A stretch of 53,908 nucleotides of DNA from contig JAPHTP010000068.1 of NCBI GenBank assembly GCA_026196875.1, positions 1-53,908 of the forward strand, written 5' to 3'. This document shows positions 35,501 through 50,500 of the stretch, piece by piece; position 1 is the first letter of the stretch; each line of letters begins with the position of its first letter. Under the pieces are notes generated by a model. That model was not told where the DNA came from. It was given only the letters and a program-made list of their open reading frames with translations, and made no database searches. Source of the stretch: Kangiellaceae bacterium (GTDB taxonomy: Bacteria; Pseudomonadota; Gammaproteobacteria; Enterobacterales; Kangiellaceae). A program made the position numbers and the translations under genes.

Positions 35501-38500
35501 AAATGGCGAAACACTAGAAGATATCAGACCAACAGACATTAACGATGTACAGAGCCTGAGCTTTACCTACGACGCGCTTGGCCGAGTAGCAACTGAATCT
35601 AACCACTTAGGTTTAACCAAAAGTTATACATACGACCAACTAGGCAACGTCACGCGTGTTGATTATGTAGCAGCAGATATTCAAGATCGACGTATTCATA
35701 ATACTTATGACGAACTGGGACGTTTAACCGGTAGTTTAGATGCGGAGCAAAGCGATCCACTGGGAATTACACCACTTGCCGACGCGATTAGTACAGCAAT
35801 TGAAAACACCGGTACTCGTTATCAATACGATGCCCTTGGTTTACAAATCAGCTCCATCGATCCGAATGGATTAAAAACACTTTACTTTTACGATCAAGAA
35901 AGACAACTGCGCTTTGTGATCAATGCTAATGGCGAAGTACGAGAGACTCGTTATAACCAGTTTGGTGAAGTGAGTGAGAATTTAGCTTACAACAAACGAT
36001 TAAATCAGCTTACTACTACTGATTTTAATGTATTCTTGGGCAATGATGTCGATTCACTGGCGGACTTAGCCGGTGGCTTAACCTCTTCGGGATTACTCGG
36101 CTTAATGGGTTACTTATCCAGTGACGGTACTCAAACATCGCAAGTGGAGTACAATCAACGTGGACTTATTGAGCGTACAATTGATGCAGAAGGTTATCGC
36201 ACCGATTATTCATATAACAGTTTTGCAGAGCAAATCCTGCGTACCGATTATTTAGATAAACTCAATACCCAGAGTTCCATTACCCAATTTGAATACAACA
36301 ATCGTGGTTTATTAAAATCAACAACCGATGCCTTATCCAATACGACCCGCAACGAGTACGATGCGTTTGGTCGTCTAATCAGTTTTACTGACGCACTCGG
36401 GCATACTACCAAGTACGGCTATGACAAAAATGACAGGCAAATTTTAATTACCGATCCTAGAGGTGGCCAACTACATACCGCTTATGATGCGTTTAATCGT
36501 ACATTACTGATTACCGATAAACTGGGTAACCGCAATACCTATCAATATGACCTAGATACCAAAACGAATACCATTATCTTTGCGGATAATAGTACTTCGC
36601 GAACGGTTTACAATTCACTCGGCGAAACAGTCGAATCTTATGATGGATTTAATAGTAAAACCGAATTTACTTTTAATCTCAATGGTGAACTGACGCATGT
36701 AACCGATGCTGCAGGCAATGTGAGTGAAAGTCAATTTGATGAGGGCGGCCGTCTAGCAACGACGATAGATCAAAACGGTATTCGAACCACTTACGATTAT
36801 GATGCAGCGGGAAGAGTACTCACCCAGATACAAGATGTCGACGGGCTGAATAGAACTACAAGTTATCAATACGATGGCGCAGGGAACAGCTTAGTCGTTA
36901 CCGATGCTAACGGAAATAGTACGCATTATGTCTATGACAAGTTAGGACAAGCTCGATTTATTATCAATGCGGAAGGTTATGTCACGGAAAATGTCTATGA
37001 TGCCAACCGCAACTTGATTGAAACTAAAAGGTATAATCAACAGATTTCCGATATTCAAACACTTGTAGAAGTACTTAATTCTAGCCAAGCTATGGGCGGT
37101 GAATATGTTTCAACCCAATACTTCTATGACCAGTTAAACCGCAATGAATTTATCATTGATGCAGAAAGCAATGTTTCTCAATTTATCTTTGATGCAAGTG
37201 GAAACATTATAAGTACCAAACAGTACTCAAATTTAAATTATGTCAAAAATTCTGCGATTAGCCATCTTGAGGCCGCAGGAGAGTTAAAGAGTCAAATTGC
37301 GGAGAATAATCCCGAATTTAAATCGACTCAATTCGTCTATGACAATCTAGGTTTGGTTCAATTTGAAATTGATCCGGAAGGCTACGTTACCGAAAATATT
37401 TACGACGACAATGGACAGTTGATCGAAACAAGGCGTTTTGATACTAAGTACGAAGCATCCTCAGCCTCGGAACTTACGCTTGCTGAAGATGGTGGATTAA
37501 TGAGTTGGGTTGGCGCGCAACCAACTGACCAATTTTCTGTAGTTTCTGATGGACAACTCAATGCCAATGTAATGAGTTTTAATGGCTATGGGTTTGTTTC
37601 TCAAACTATTGCCGGGCAAACTGGGCCGTTTGTATTGGAACATAACATTCTTGAATGGGAAACCAAGCAAGTTGATGACTTTAACCTCTTGGTTGAAGTG
37701 AGCTTGTCTTCAGGGAGTTCGGTCACTCTTAGCTATGAAGGTAATAGTACGGGCGCAGCCTATTATTCAGGAAATACCATTCATATTCCTTTGCCTGAGT
37801 TGGCTAACGGCGAATGGACGAAAGTTTCAAGAAATATTCAAGCAGATATCTCTGCGTTCATAGAAAATGCCCAGGCCACTTCAATAGAAAACTTTGTTGT
37901 TGAAGGGGAAGGCTTTATTAACACGATCACTGTTTCTAATTCCGAAACAGAAAACCTTAAGCAATATTATGCTGATAAAGAATACGTTAATACGAGTTAC
38001 ATATACGACGTCTTAGGACGTTTGCATTTCACGGTAGATGGTGAAGGATATGCGACAGAAAACATTTACGACGCGAATGGCAACGTAATTGAAGTAAAAC
38101 GCTACTTAGAAAAGCCGACTGTGACTGGTTCCACTTTAGATTTCTTAAAGCTTGAATTGGTTAAATGGAATGGCGACGGAAGTAATGTTGAAAGTTCCGA
38201 TGGTGAAGTGACAAAAATCAGCGGTGGTTCGGGCTCAGCTTGGAATGCAGGGATTTTTGGTCAAGATCCCATTCCTGATAATCAAGGAGCGGTGCAGTTT
38301 ACAGCGGCTGAAGCCCCTGCCTGGTATATGATTGGATTGAGTCAAGGTGCCGATGTTACCTACAGCTATACCGATATTGACCATGCAATTTATATCGAAG
38401 GCTACAACATTTCAGTATTTGAAAGTGGCTCAAGACGCGGCCAATTTGGTTCATTTGAAGCAGGCACACAATTTAGGGTTTTAATGCAAAACGCTGAAGT

Positions 38501-41500
38501 TAGCTATCAAAAGCGAGTTCCCGGTAGCGATCAGTTTGAAACTTTTTATACCTCAGCTGTGCCGGTGAATGAGTCTGCTCAATATTTTGTTGACGTTTCA
38601 ATGGTCAATGAAAATCAAAATCCGACAGACATCAATTTAGCCCATCAAGTCACAGATTCAGTGTCAACCAAATATGGCTATGATGCCTTAAACCGACTGC
38701 AATTCACCGTGGATCCAGAAGGCTACGCGACAGAAAATGTTTATGATGCCAGTGGTAATGTTATCGCAGTGAGAAAACATTTACTTAAACCACAAGTGAA
38801 TGGCTCAAAAGTCGAGTTTTTACAATCTGACTTAGTTAAGTGGGCGGATGCCGGCACTAATGTTGAAAGTTCCGATGGGCTGGTGACAAAAATCAGCGGT
38901 GGTTCAGATTGGAACGCCGGTATTTTCGGTCAAGATGCTATTCCAAATAATCAGGGAGCCCTTCAATTCACTGCAGCTGAAGAATCTGCCTGGTATATGA
39001 TCGGTTTGACTCAAGGTGCGAATACCTCAAATGGGTTCGGTGAAATCGACTACGCGATTTTTATTGAAGGCTCGACCATTACCGTTTATGAAGACGGCAC
39101 CCACCGCGGTCGATTTGGAGACTATGCCATCGGTACGCAATTTAGAATAGAGATGGATGGCACTCAGGTTACCTATCAAAAGAAAGTACCTGGTAGCGAA
39201 ACTTTTGAAATCTTTTATACCTCGACTGTCGCCATCACCGAAGGCGCACAATACTTTACCGATGTATCAATTGATAGTGAAAATAAAGGGCCTTCGGATA
39301 TCCAGATTATCCAACAGCAAGTACCTGTTTATACCGAGACTCGATACACTTATGATGCACTTGACCGATTGCACTTTACCGTTGATGCGGAAGGTTATGT
39401 AACAGAGAATATTTATGATTCGCTCGGGCAAATAATAGAAGTTCGCCGCTATGCAAATCCAATTAATCTTGAAGGCAGTCAGTTAACTTCTCAGCAAATT
39501 ATTGATGCGCTTGCTTCTTCGAATATTATAACTTTCGATGGGACCAAAGCTGATCGATATACCATTAACAATTATGGCACATCTGATATCACAATTGTTG
39601 ATGAGCGGGTTGTTATACGCCGTTCCGCAGGGGAAGGAGAAGGAGATGGGCCTCAACTATTAATTACTGATCGAGCGTTGCCATCAGCCATTCAACAAAG
39701 TCAGTTTGAATTTACGACTGAGTCAAATTTAACTGACGGTGGATTTACCGGCGGCTTAAATAATAGTATGACATCCGATACTTTCGGGCATATGGTCAGA
39801 GTGACCGGAGAATTATTACAGGTTGTAGAAAAAAACAACTTAGTTACTCAGTCTGAAGAAATTGGTATTTTACAGGCTGATACAACCTATGTCGTCGAAT
39901 ATGAAATTCTAAACGGCGTTTCTACGGTTTACGTTTATGTTAAAGGAACAGAGCGCACGAGCGGTTTCAGTCATTCCATGAATGTCGCCGATAGCGACTG
40001 GGGAGATCAGGCAGGCCTTTCATTTTATGCGCGTCCAACCATGCCCCCTTCGGACGCATTGATTTTCGTTGATAATGTGATATTTGAAACCTCGGGAGAG
40101 ACGGTAACGCCTGAACCGCCTACAGCTCCGGACACTGTAATTACTTTTGATGGAACAAAAATAGATCAGTATTCCATTAACAATCTTGAAACCTCAACTT
40201 TTTCTGTCGTTAATGAAAGAGTTGAAATCCAACGTATCGATGGCAGCTTAGCGGAAACACCTCCTTATTTGTATGTAGATAATCGAATGCTACCTTCGCA
40301 AATCGGGGTTGCAAGATTCGAGTTTACAACAGAAGCAACTATTACTGATGGTGGCTTTTTAGGTGGCCTCACCAATTCCCGTGATGGTGGTGATTATTCT
40401 CATATGGTCATGGTGCAGGGCCCAACGCTTCTGTATTTTGAGGAACATAATTCCCCTAGTGTAGGTGCTATGGGAACCTTGCAAGCTGATACAACTTATG
40501 TGGTTGAGTACGACATTGTGGATGGCGTTTCGACAATGTACGTATTTGAGAAGGGAAGCGATAGAGCTAGTGGGTTTAGCCACTCGATGAACGTTTCTGA
40601 TAATGATTGGCTTGCTGAAACCGGGCTTTCCTTTTTTGGAACGCCAACCGGCCAAGTGAGTGGTTCTTTAGTTTATATTGATAACGTTGAGTTTGGTACA
40701 GATGTTGTTGAAGAAACACCGCCGTCACCACCTGCTTCTTCGGATATGCTGATTACCTTCGACGGAACTGACGATCATTTATATGCCATTAACAACTATC
40801 AAGCGACGGGTTCCATTTCGGTAGTTAATGAAAGAGTTGAAATGAGGTTGGCGTCAAGTGATGTAGGCGGTGTTTATCCCACTCTGGATATCAATGAATC
40901 AATAGAAATTAGTGAGCTAACAACGAGCCGATTTGAATTTACAACGGAAGCTCTTATAACTGATGGAGCATTTGACGGAGGACTCAAACGGGGTGGTTTC
41001 AGTCAGATGGTTCGGGTTAAGGGCGATCAGTTAGAAGTCCTCGAATACTTCTATGGCGACCCGTACACTACAAGTCTTGGAAGTTTATCTGATGATACAA
41101 CTTATGTTGTTGAGTATGATATTTCGCCAACGCAATCCACCATGTACGTTTTTGAAAAGGGAACCGATCGTTCGGCAGGCATGTCTCACACCAAGGACAT
41201 TTCTAGTTGGAGTGGAGGGGCGACTCTTTCATTTACGACACCTTATAACTGGGACAATTCTAATTCAGTTGTTTATATCGATAATATCGAGTTTGGTCCA
41301 ATTGCTGTTGCTCCGCAACTACCAAGCGCTCCAGATGCGAGTGTTCAAAATTTTCAACCACTACCGATTGTTTTTGAATCTGTTCCGGAAACTGTAGCGG
41401 TTGACGGGAATAGTATATCTAGAGTATCTGGCGATTTGTTCGATACTGCTTACTTAACGCTCACTGATAAATTTACAAACGGGCAAGGCGAAGTTGAATT

Positions 41501-44500
41501 TACGGTTTCAGGCCCTGAGTCAATTTATGTTGGTGTTAAAGAAGGAACTGCAGCATCCAGTATATTAGAGCTTAATCATTCTTTTAGTATAGGGAATAAC
41601 AATGTTTACGTATCAGAAGAAGGATCTGAATATGATTTCGAAACTGGCGTAAGTTTACCTGCGCAAGCAGGCGATACTTATAAGATTACGATGGATGGCA
41701 GTCATGTTTTTTACCAGTTGAAAAGACAAGGTGGCGAATATGAAGTTATCTACGTTTCAACTTTCCCTGTTTCGCCGACTTCAGATTATACCGTTAACTT
41801 TGTGCTTAACAGAGTTGGATCTACTATTTCTGATATTAGTGTTTCTGGAAATACTGGTGCTACTAATGAAGTATCCGAAAACCAAAACACGACAGAAGCT
41901 TATGTCAGCGTAAGAAGTTTTTATGACAAACTAGGACGCGAAAGATTTAGCGTAGACGGAGAAGGGTACGTTAAAGAGTTTGTCTACGATAGTTCGAATA
42001 ACATTATTGAAACCAAAACTTGGATGTCGAAACTTGATGTTAATGTAACGACGACTCAGGACATAGAAAACTGGTTAGCGGCGCCGGTTGGCAATAGTCA
42101 ACTGCCGGTTTATATGGAGTCGGTCAACTCCAAGTTTGTATTCGATGAGAATAATCAAATGCGTTACTCTCTCGATGCGGAAAATTACCTGGTTGAAAGG
42201 GAATATGACACCTTTGGTAATGTTATTTCTCAGAAAACCTATCTTAATACATACAATAGTAGTGTCCTTTCTCTTGAAGCAACCAAAGCATGGGCTGATG
42301 CTAATGCTAATTTTGTGGAAGAGTTGTACGTTTACGACAATCGAAATCAAATGGTTTATTCCATTGATGGTGACGGTTATCTAACCGAGTATAAATACGA
42401 CTTTGCAGGCCAAGTGAGCGAAACTCTTCGTCATTCAAGAAAACTAGAGGGGCTTAGTGCGCCGGTTACTGCAGCAAGCATTGAGCAACAGTTGAATGCG
42501 ACTGAAGCCGGAGGCGTTCCTTTAGAGGCCAATTACTCGTTAACTTCAAGAAATGTGTACGATGGCAATGGTCGCTTGATTTTCCAAATCGATCCGGAAG
42601 GACTGGTTACTGAATATCAATACGATTATTTGAATGATTTTGTCGCTACTAAAAAATATGCTTCTTTGTACACTAGTAGCACTGCAACTGAATCGGAACT
42701 ACAAGCTTGGACAAGTGGCCAGAGTAATCTAATTACCACCAGAAGTATTTATGATAAGAGTGGGCAGTTACGTTTTAGTATTGATGGCGAAGGAGGAGTT
42801 ACAGAATACATTTACAACTCGCTTGGCCAGTTAACTGAAAAGAAACAGTACGAAACCCGAATTGGTGAGCTTAGCGAGTATTCAGTAGAAAGCCTATCTG
42901 TTGCATTGGCGGCTGAGCCAACTGCGGTTAATACCAAGTTTGTATATGACAATATAGGACAGATCCGTTTTGAAGTTGATGCGCTAGGATTTGTCACTGA
43001 AAATATTTATGACCATTTGGGAAATATTACCCAGGAAATTAAATATGAAGATTCTATATCTGCTTCTAGTGCAAATTTAACCGAAGCCGAAATCATATCA
43101 TTGCTTGAAGCAAATGCTCCGCCTCCAGGTGCAAGCATTAACTTTGATGAATACGATACTGCAGATTCATATACTATCAGCCCCGCGGATACGAATGATA
43201 TTACGATAGAGTATGGCCAAGCCGTATTTACCCGAACGCCCATCTTGACAACTTCTGGAAAGATCTCTGTCAATAAAGTGGGTCTTCCGTCTCAGTATGA
43301 AATTATCAATTTCGAATTTACCACTGAAGATGTCATTACAGATGGCGGTTTTATTGCGGGCATCAATAATTCACAAATTGGCGTTTCAAAACATAATCAT
43401 CTGATTTCTGTATTTGACAATCAAATCGCTGCAACCAGCGTAACGGCGGGTGTAAACGGTACGGCTCAATATGGAACAATTCAAGCCGCAACAACTTATG
43501 TTGTCGAGATTGAAACGAGTGATACAACTTCAACTATTTATGTCTATGAGAAAGGCACAGACAAAAATGCTGGGTTTATACATTCAATATCAATCGACGA
43601 TAATGCGTGGGGTGATCAGACAGTTGTTGAAATTGCTGCAAGCCCCTACCTGAACTCGGCAGGTGGCAAAGTATATATCGATAATCTACAAGTGAGCACC
43701 GCTGGTGACCTTACTGCAGAAGATGGTCCACTCTTAAGATTAAACAAAATAACAACCAACTTTGCCTATGACAAAGTTAGAAACTTGGTATCTACTACTG
43801 ACGCTTCTGGCGAAACAGAGTCATTTGGTTATGATGCACTAGGTAATAAAACTCAGTTTGTTAATAAACTGCAGCAAGAGTGGACTTACGCCTATGATAA
43901 TCGGGGACAGTTAGAGTATGAAACTAGCCCTGAGGTAGCAGTTTACAATCATGAAACACAAAGCACTACTCCAGAAAACGTTGTTAAAAGATTTACTTAT
44001 GACGCATTTGGAAATGTCGAATCCATCACTGACAATTATAAAGAATCGACATTTGGTACGGCTGAAGCAAGAACCACCAGCTATATATATGACAATAGAG
44101 GCAACCAAACTAAAATAATCTATTCCGATCAAGGTGTTTATTCTAACGGCCAGATTACGGCAACAGGCAACAATGCTGAAAATGAAACAAAATACAATGC
44201 ATTTGGACTAGCTGTAGTTAATGTCGATGAATTAGGAAATAACCGTTACAAAACTTACAATAATAACTTGCAAGTAGAGTATGAAATAGACGGTGAAGGC
44301 CATGTTACTTTCTATGAGTATGATAGCTTTAATAATGTTGAAAAAGTCACTCGATATGCAAAATCTATTTTCGAAGATGCGGCGAACGTGGCAAATGAAC
44401 TGTCCGAAAAAGGCGTGGCTTTAACCAGTAACGATATCTTGGGCTATGTCGTTCCAGACACTAATCACGATAGGATAATTAGCTTTAGTTATAATGCTCT

Positions 44501-47500
44501 GGATCAGAAAATATCTGAAACTCAGGAAGCCGTTGACGGATTTAACAGTGATATTAAAGCTGCCTTCACTGCTGCACCTAAAACTACTTATGAATACAAC
44601 AGTTATGGTCAGTTAGTCAAAACGGCAGTAAAAATAGATGGTTCAGGTTCCACTGCAAATAGTTACAACTATTACAATAAACTCGGACAGTTGGAAGCAA
44701 CTTTTGAAGTTAAAGGAGAAATAAATACTAGTACTTTATATGGTTATTTAACTGAGTACGAATACGATGCATTTGGCAATAAAGCCAAGCAAACCGAGTA
44801 TGCTGAAAAAATAGAAGTTGAGTACGTTAACTTCCAACCAAGTGTTGATGAAAACAATCGACCTTCTGGCACACAGCATGATGACAATCGCGTCACTCGT
44901 TATATCTATGACAAGATGAATCGATTGACTGAAACAATTCAAGAAGACGTTTTAGTAACGAGCCATTCAGGAAATAGTATTGTTACTTCTGCCGAAGATG
45001 TTTCAAACAAAACTGAGTACGATGAACTAGGTAGAGTTACCGCTCAAATTGACGGTGAAGGTTTCCGCGCAGAAACCGAATACGATAACTTAGGACGTGT
45101 AGAAAAGGTCATTTTAAGTGAGCGTGAAGTCGCAGCAAAACACGATAGCGCGGTTAATTCGACACTGGATCCATTTTTGGATAGCTCCGGCTTGCGAACA
45201 TCACCTACAACTCAGTTTTATTATAATGCTTATGGAGAGTTGCTCAAAACGGTCAAGTCCAGTGGAAATGAGCAAGCGCAAGGCGAGACTATCGAAACTA
45301 AGAACTATGTTGATTTCCATGGCAATGTGGTTAAGACAACCGATGCTATGGGACACGATGTCCTTATGACTTATAACTCTCAGGGAAAGATCACTCGAAC
45401 CGAAGAGAAAGTTAATCAAGAGAGAACTGAGAGCTATTGGAAAATAGTTGATTATAGGTATGAAGATGTCGATCCTGATAGACCAAGTTTAGGTCAACGA
45501 AGAGTCGCTGTAAGGGCGTTTGTCGAAGAAGCTACACCTGAAAGTTACAAGTTTACTAAAGTTAAAACTTATGACTATGACAGTAACGGACAACAAATTC
45601 TCGATACTATAAACACCTTCGACTCAAATGGAACCCCAAGTACGATTGAAAACGTAACGGCCTACAACGCGTTTGGCGAAATTAAAAGTCGTGGATTAGC
45701 AAACGCACCCGAGACCTTTATTTATCAATATGACCAGGCGGGCAGGTTAACCTTTACTAATAAAGATGACGGTATATATAGGTCCTATTCATACAATGCT
45801 CAAGGTTTTATGACACGAGAGATCCGTTTCGGAGATGATCTTGTTGATGAAACCGCCACGGACGATCGCTATAGCTACATTCAATATGATCTCTCTGGTC
45901 AGGTAATATCACAAGAAGGCGTGAAGTTTACCGCGACAGAAAATAATATTAATCCGGGAACCCCAAGCCTTGAAGCGCCAATCACTCTGCAGGAATATGA
46001 TCGATGGGGGAATGTGGTTAAGGTTACTGACGCGCTTGGCAATGAAACCCAATATAAATTCAATAAACTCAACCAGCTTGAGCAAGAAGTTAAAAGCGCT
46101 GTGAGCTATTGGGATGAAACAGGGACAGAGCAGACAAATTTTGAAGCAACAACAACGCACTATTACGATAAGCGAGGTTTAAGAGTTGGTGTTAAGGATG
46201 CGGCTGACTATGTTTCCAGATTTAAATATGACGAAGCCGGCCAACTTGTCGCATCCTACGATAATTTTGGATTTGTTACTGAGTACGCTTACGACGCGCA
46301 TGGTCAGCAGGTAGCGACTAAGGATGCACTCAACTACGTTAAGACCAAGCATTATGATTTAAACGGCCAAGTTGTGAGCCAAGGTATCATCAGGATTGCA
46401 ACAAATAGCCAAGGTTACAAGAGCGGGCAATATAATTCAGCTGAATTACCAGTACTAAAAGAAGACATTGTTAACAGTTATTTGTATGACGAATTGGGGC
46501 AACGTTTTGCTGAATTTAAAGGTGTGTCTTTAATCGATGGCAAAATCAACTATGACGATTTAGTGAGTCTAAACGCTTTTGACACTAGAGGAAATATTGT
46601 TTTAACAAGCGTCGCTAATTCCGAAATCTATAATGCAGGTTCAGGTGCACCTGCAGGTACTGCCTTTGAAAGTGCCATAACTACTTTTACTTTTGATGAA
46701 AATGGTTATAAAACTTCACAAACTGACGGTAATGGAAATAGTCTGGTTTGGGCTTATGACGACTATGGCAAGCTTCAAAGTTATACCAACCTGGCAGGAG
46801 TAGAAACTACTTTTGAATATACCAATCAGGGGCAAATTAAATCTGAAACCATTGATGCGAACACTAAGCGTACTTATGAATATTGGGAAAATGGACTCTT
46901 AAAGAGTATCACAGACGAAGATCAAGTAGGTTCGCGAGGTGATGAAAATACTCCTAGAGATGAGGACTACAAGTTATCTAGAGATACGGATTATTTCGAA
47001 TATGATTTGCTTGGCAGACAAGTACTATCAAAAACGGAGAACTTTGAAGAGCGGGCAGGCGAAATTATTTATAACCCCGAAACTGGCTTGCCACCTGTTT
47101 ATACGGTTGAATCGAATGTTTATGATAGCACTTCGCGATTCCAATATGATGCAGTTGGCAGACTGGAAAAAACTATCACTGACCGTGACAGTCACGGAAA
47201 TAGTATCGACCTGTTAGAAAACCGTTATGATAAGCGTGGTAATAAAAGAGCAACCATTGCTACCTATCAAGTTGACCATGAGCTCGGTGGAAATGTGAAT
47301 GCCTTATCACATGAAAACTGGCATACCTATGATGCGGAGAACAGAATATTAATTACCAGAGGTACGCTAGAGAATGGAGAAATTGTATTTGGTGAAACGG
47401 CATCTTACGACGCAATGGGGCAGCGAGTAGGGAGTTTAGCTGATGCCTATCAAACTTACCAAATGGGAGAAGATGAGCAAGGCTTCAGTCCTCTGTTTTC

Positions 47501-50500
47501 GGTTAAGGGATATGAGAAAAGGATTTACACTTATGACGACCAAGGCAACCTGACCCGAACCGAAGCGCTGGCACAATTACGCCGAGGCAACATCATTTAT
47601 TCAGCTGAGTTAGCAAGCGCAGTTGATATTCAAAGTGTTCAGTTTGATGATTGGGGAAGGGCGACTACAACCGAGAATTTCCAATATACCTGGACGTCGA
47701 ACACGCAGCATATCATTAACATTGATGATTTGAACGGAGAAATGCAGCGAATTGCCAACGGGATGCTTTCTTCTCATCTCGCGACCAGTACCACTAATTT
47801 TTACAACAGCGCGAATCAAATTGTAGAGCAGAAGAACTGGGAACATCCAGGACCCAGTGGCTCGGATAAATGGCTCACATCAAAAACTGTTTTCAAAAAT
47901 GGTTACGACTTAGCCGGCAATCAGGTTAAGTATGATGTTTATATTTACAACAAGCCTGCAACGGGGACCGGTGGAACCATTAGTGAGCTAGATTACTCGA
48001 TTCATTACAGCCGCACTCATGAGCTGTTTGATTCTTATAAGTTGAAAGACACGATGGTTTATTCCAAACGGGGAAGCCAGGTATCTGATGTAAGTAGTAG
48101 CACTCATTCTTATGATTATCGCGGCAACCTGGAAAAAGTAACCCAGGTTGATGTGGATGATTCATCAAACAACGTCACGCACAATTACCAATCCAATCGT
48201 TTCGGAAAAATTGTCAGTAAACTTCAGACGAAAGGAGAGGATGAGCTACATCAGACTTATTTCTATAACAATGGTAATGGCATTGCTGATGTTGGTAATT
48301 TGTCGGGCGTTGATTTTGATTACAACCAGACGGCTTTTGCTAATCAGGTCAAGCAGTCAACGCCAAGTATTTATGTGGTATCTCGTGGCGATACTTTAGA
48401 GAGCATTGCTCAGTCTGTTTATGGTAACGCGAGTCTTTGGTACGTTATTGCCGACGCCAACGGACTTGGTGGAAATGAAGACTTAACAGAGGGGCTGAGC
48501 TTAAATGTTCCAGCGCATTTAAATAATGAGAATAATGCCGATAATTTCAGACCATATAATCCTGGAGAGATTATTGGTGATACAACACCGATTGCTCCTG
48601 CGCCACCTCCGCCGGAGGTTGGGTGTAATGCCATTGCAGCGTTGATTGTTGTCGTGATTACGGTAATTGTGACTGTTATGACGAAAGGGGCGGCAACAAA
48701 ATCTATATTGGCAAGCACTAAGGCTGGGGCTATATCTAGCACTTCTGCAGCGGCCTTGGGTGGTTTAGCTGGTGGTGCCGTTGGTGCTGCTGCTGGCCAA
48801 GTCGCTGGAAATTTATTAGGTGTTAGAGATGGTTACTCCCTAAGAGAAATCTTTTCTTCAGGTATTACTCATGCCGTTACGGCTGGCGTTACTGCAGGTC
48901 TTGGTGGACCGATAGCTGGATTTAGAGAAGGAACCTTGACTGCTGGTAAACTTGCTATAGTTGCTGCAACGGGCGCTATTGCCAATGCGGCGGCCAATAA
49001 AATGGTCGGTTTACCGTCAGGTTTCCGCTGGAGTAATGTTGTAGCCAGTGCTGGAGCCGCGTTCTTAGGTAAGACGATTGGATTGAGTGATCCGGATGGT
49101 GCGCTGGGAGAGTTTGATGATAACGGTATATTATCTCAGGCACTTGGCGGCATTGCTCACTCGGCGCTTGAACATTCAATTAGGAAAGGATTCTTTAATG
49201 AAGGGAAGTGGGACTTTGAGGATGTAGCGGTTAATGCGTTTGGCAGTGCGATAGGGAATAGTATTGCTTCTTATATTCAGGCTCCTAAACAAGAAAAAAC
49301 GCTATCCGCGGAAGAACAAGCACGCTTTGAACAGTCTCAAATCGAATTAGACAAGAAAATATCAAAGCTTCAAATGGATTCTTTTGAGAAGTCAGTGCAA
49401 GGGAATCTAGTTGGCCAAGCTAAAGATAATATGGCTAGTCAGCTAGACGAAAGTTCGGCTTCTGCAATTGAACTCTCGACACGGAATACAGAACAAGAAC
49501 TTGCTAAACGAAACCAAAGAAGGCATCAAGTTAAACAGGAAGTGACAAATGAAGCTGACAGTTATATTGAGAATTTAAGTTACTCTCTTAGCTCACAAAA
49601 AGCTATACTAAATAACAGGAAAGAGAGACTCGCCCAAGATTACTACGGTTCAGCTTCCGTTGAAGATAGCGTAATGAGAGGGGTGTTATTGGCTGCTCAA
49701 AACAAAGTTGGCAATGTTGGTAGCACCTTCTCGCATATTCCGAGAGCCGACTTGAACTCAATTGGTGTGGAGTATTGGCAAACTGATGACTGGAAGAACT
49801 CTTCTCCGATATATAAGTTTGCTGTTGGAGCTGCAGGTGCACTCATCGACGGAATGACAGACAATAACTCATTAGGAAAGAGTGGTATTTGGGCCTATAA
49901 TGCTTCAGGGTTAAATGGCGGTGACAATGCTACTAGAGCGTGGGGTGAATTTACAGACGGTATCAGTAATGTCTATCATTTAGGTAATCCGTATAGTGCG
50001 AAAGGTCATTTGCTACGTACCAGTATGTATAATGCTTATATGCAGAATGTGGAGAAAGGTGGACATAGTTTTGCACTAGGAGTAATCTCCGGCGCGGGAA
50101 TTGCGGAAACTACTAATGGGCTAGTTGTACAACGTGGTACGATTGGAGCGGTTACACCTGAGGGAACAGAGTTTTATAGTAGACTTGATTCAGTAAGAAA
50201 CCGGAGGAATAGAGGAGACTACAATGTTCCAAATACCAGGTCATTACCTAACTCTAACGCAAAATTAGAGCTAAATAATCAATATAATAATTTGGATTTA
50301 AATCATCCAGACGCTTGGTGTACAGAATGTGCTGTTAATATAGGTAAGGCCGCCGGTGGAGAAGGTAAATTGGTTGTTTTCTCTGGAAAAACAGAAAATT
50401 GGCCAGGGAGCTATAATTGGGGATTATCTCCATCAGACCTAAATTTGCCATTACGAAACGGTCAAGTAGATAATTTCGCCCATCATACCGTATATACAGA

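Noticed and set aside
40359-40655. Minus-strand open frame inside the Rhs gene, and many similar ones from 39000 to 50500
   Set aside because: They lie wholly within a continuous 6046-codon frame with clear YD-repeat and module structure, and match nothing recognisable.
38120-43710. CRISPR or intein interpretation of the repeated stretches in the Rhs gene
   Set aside because: Repeats are long, in frame and protein-coding, with no short spaced units and no intein splice motifs.
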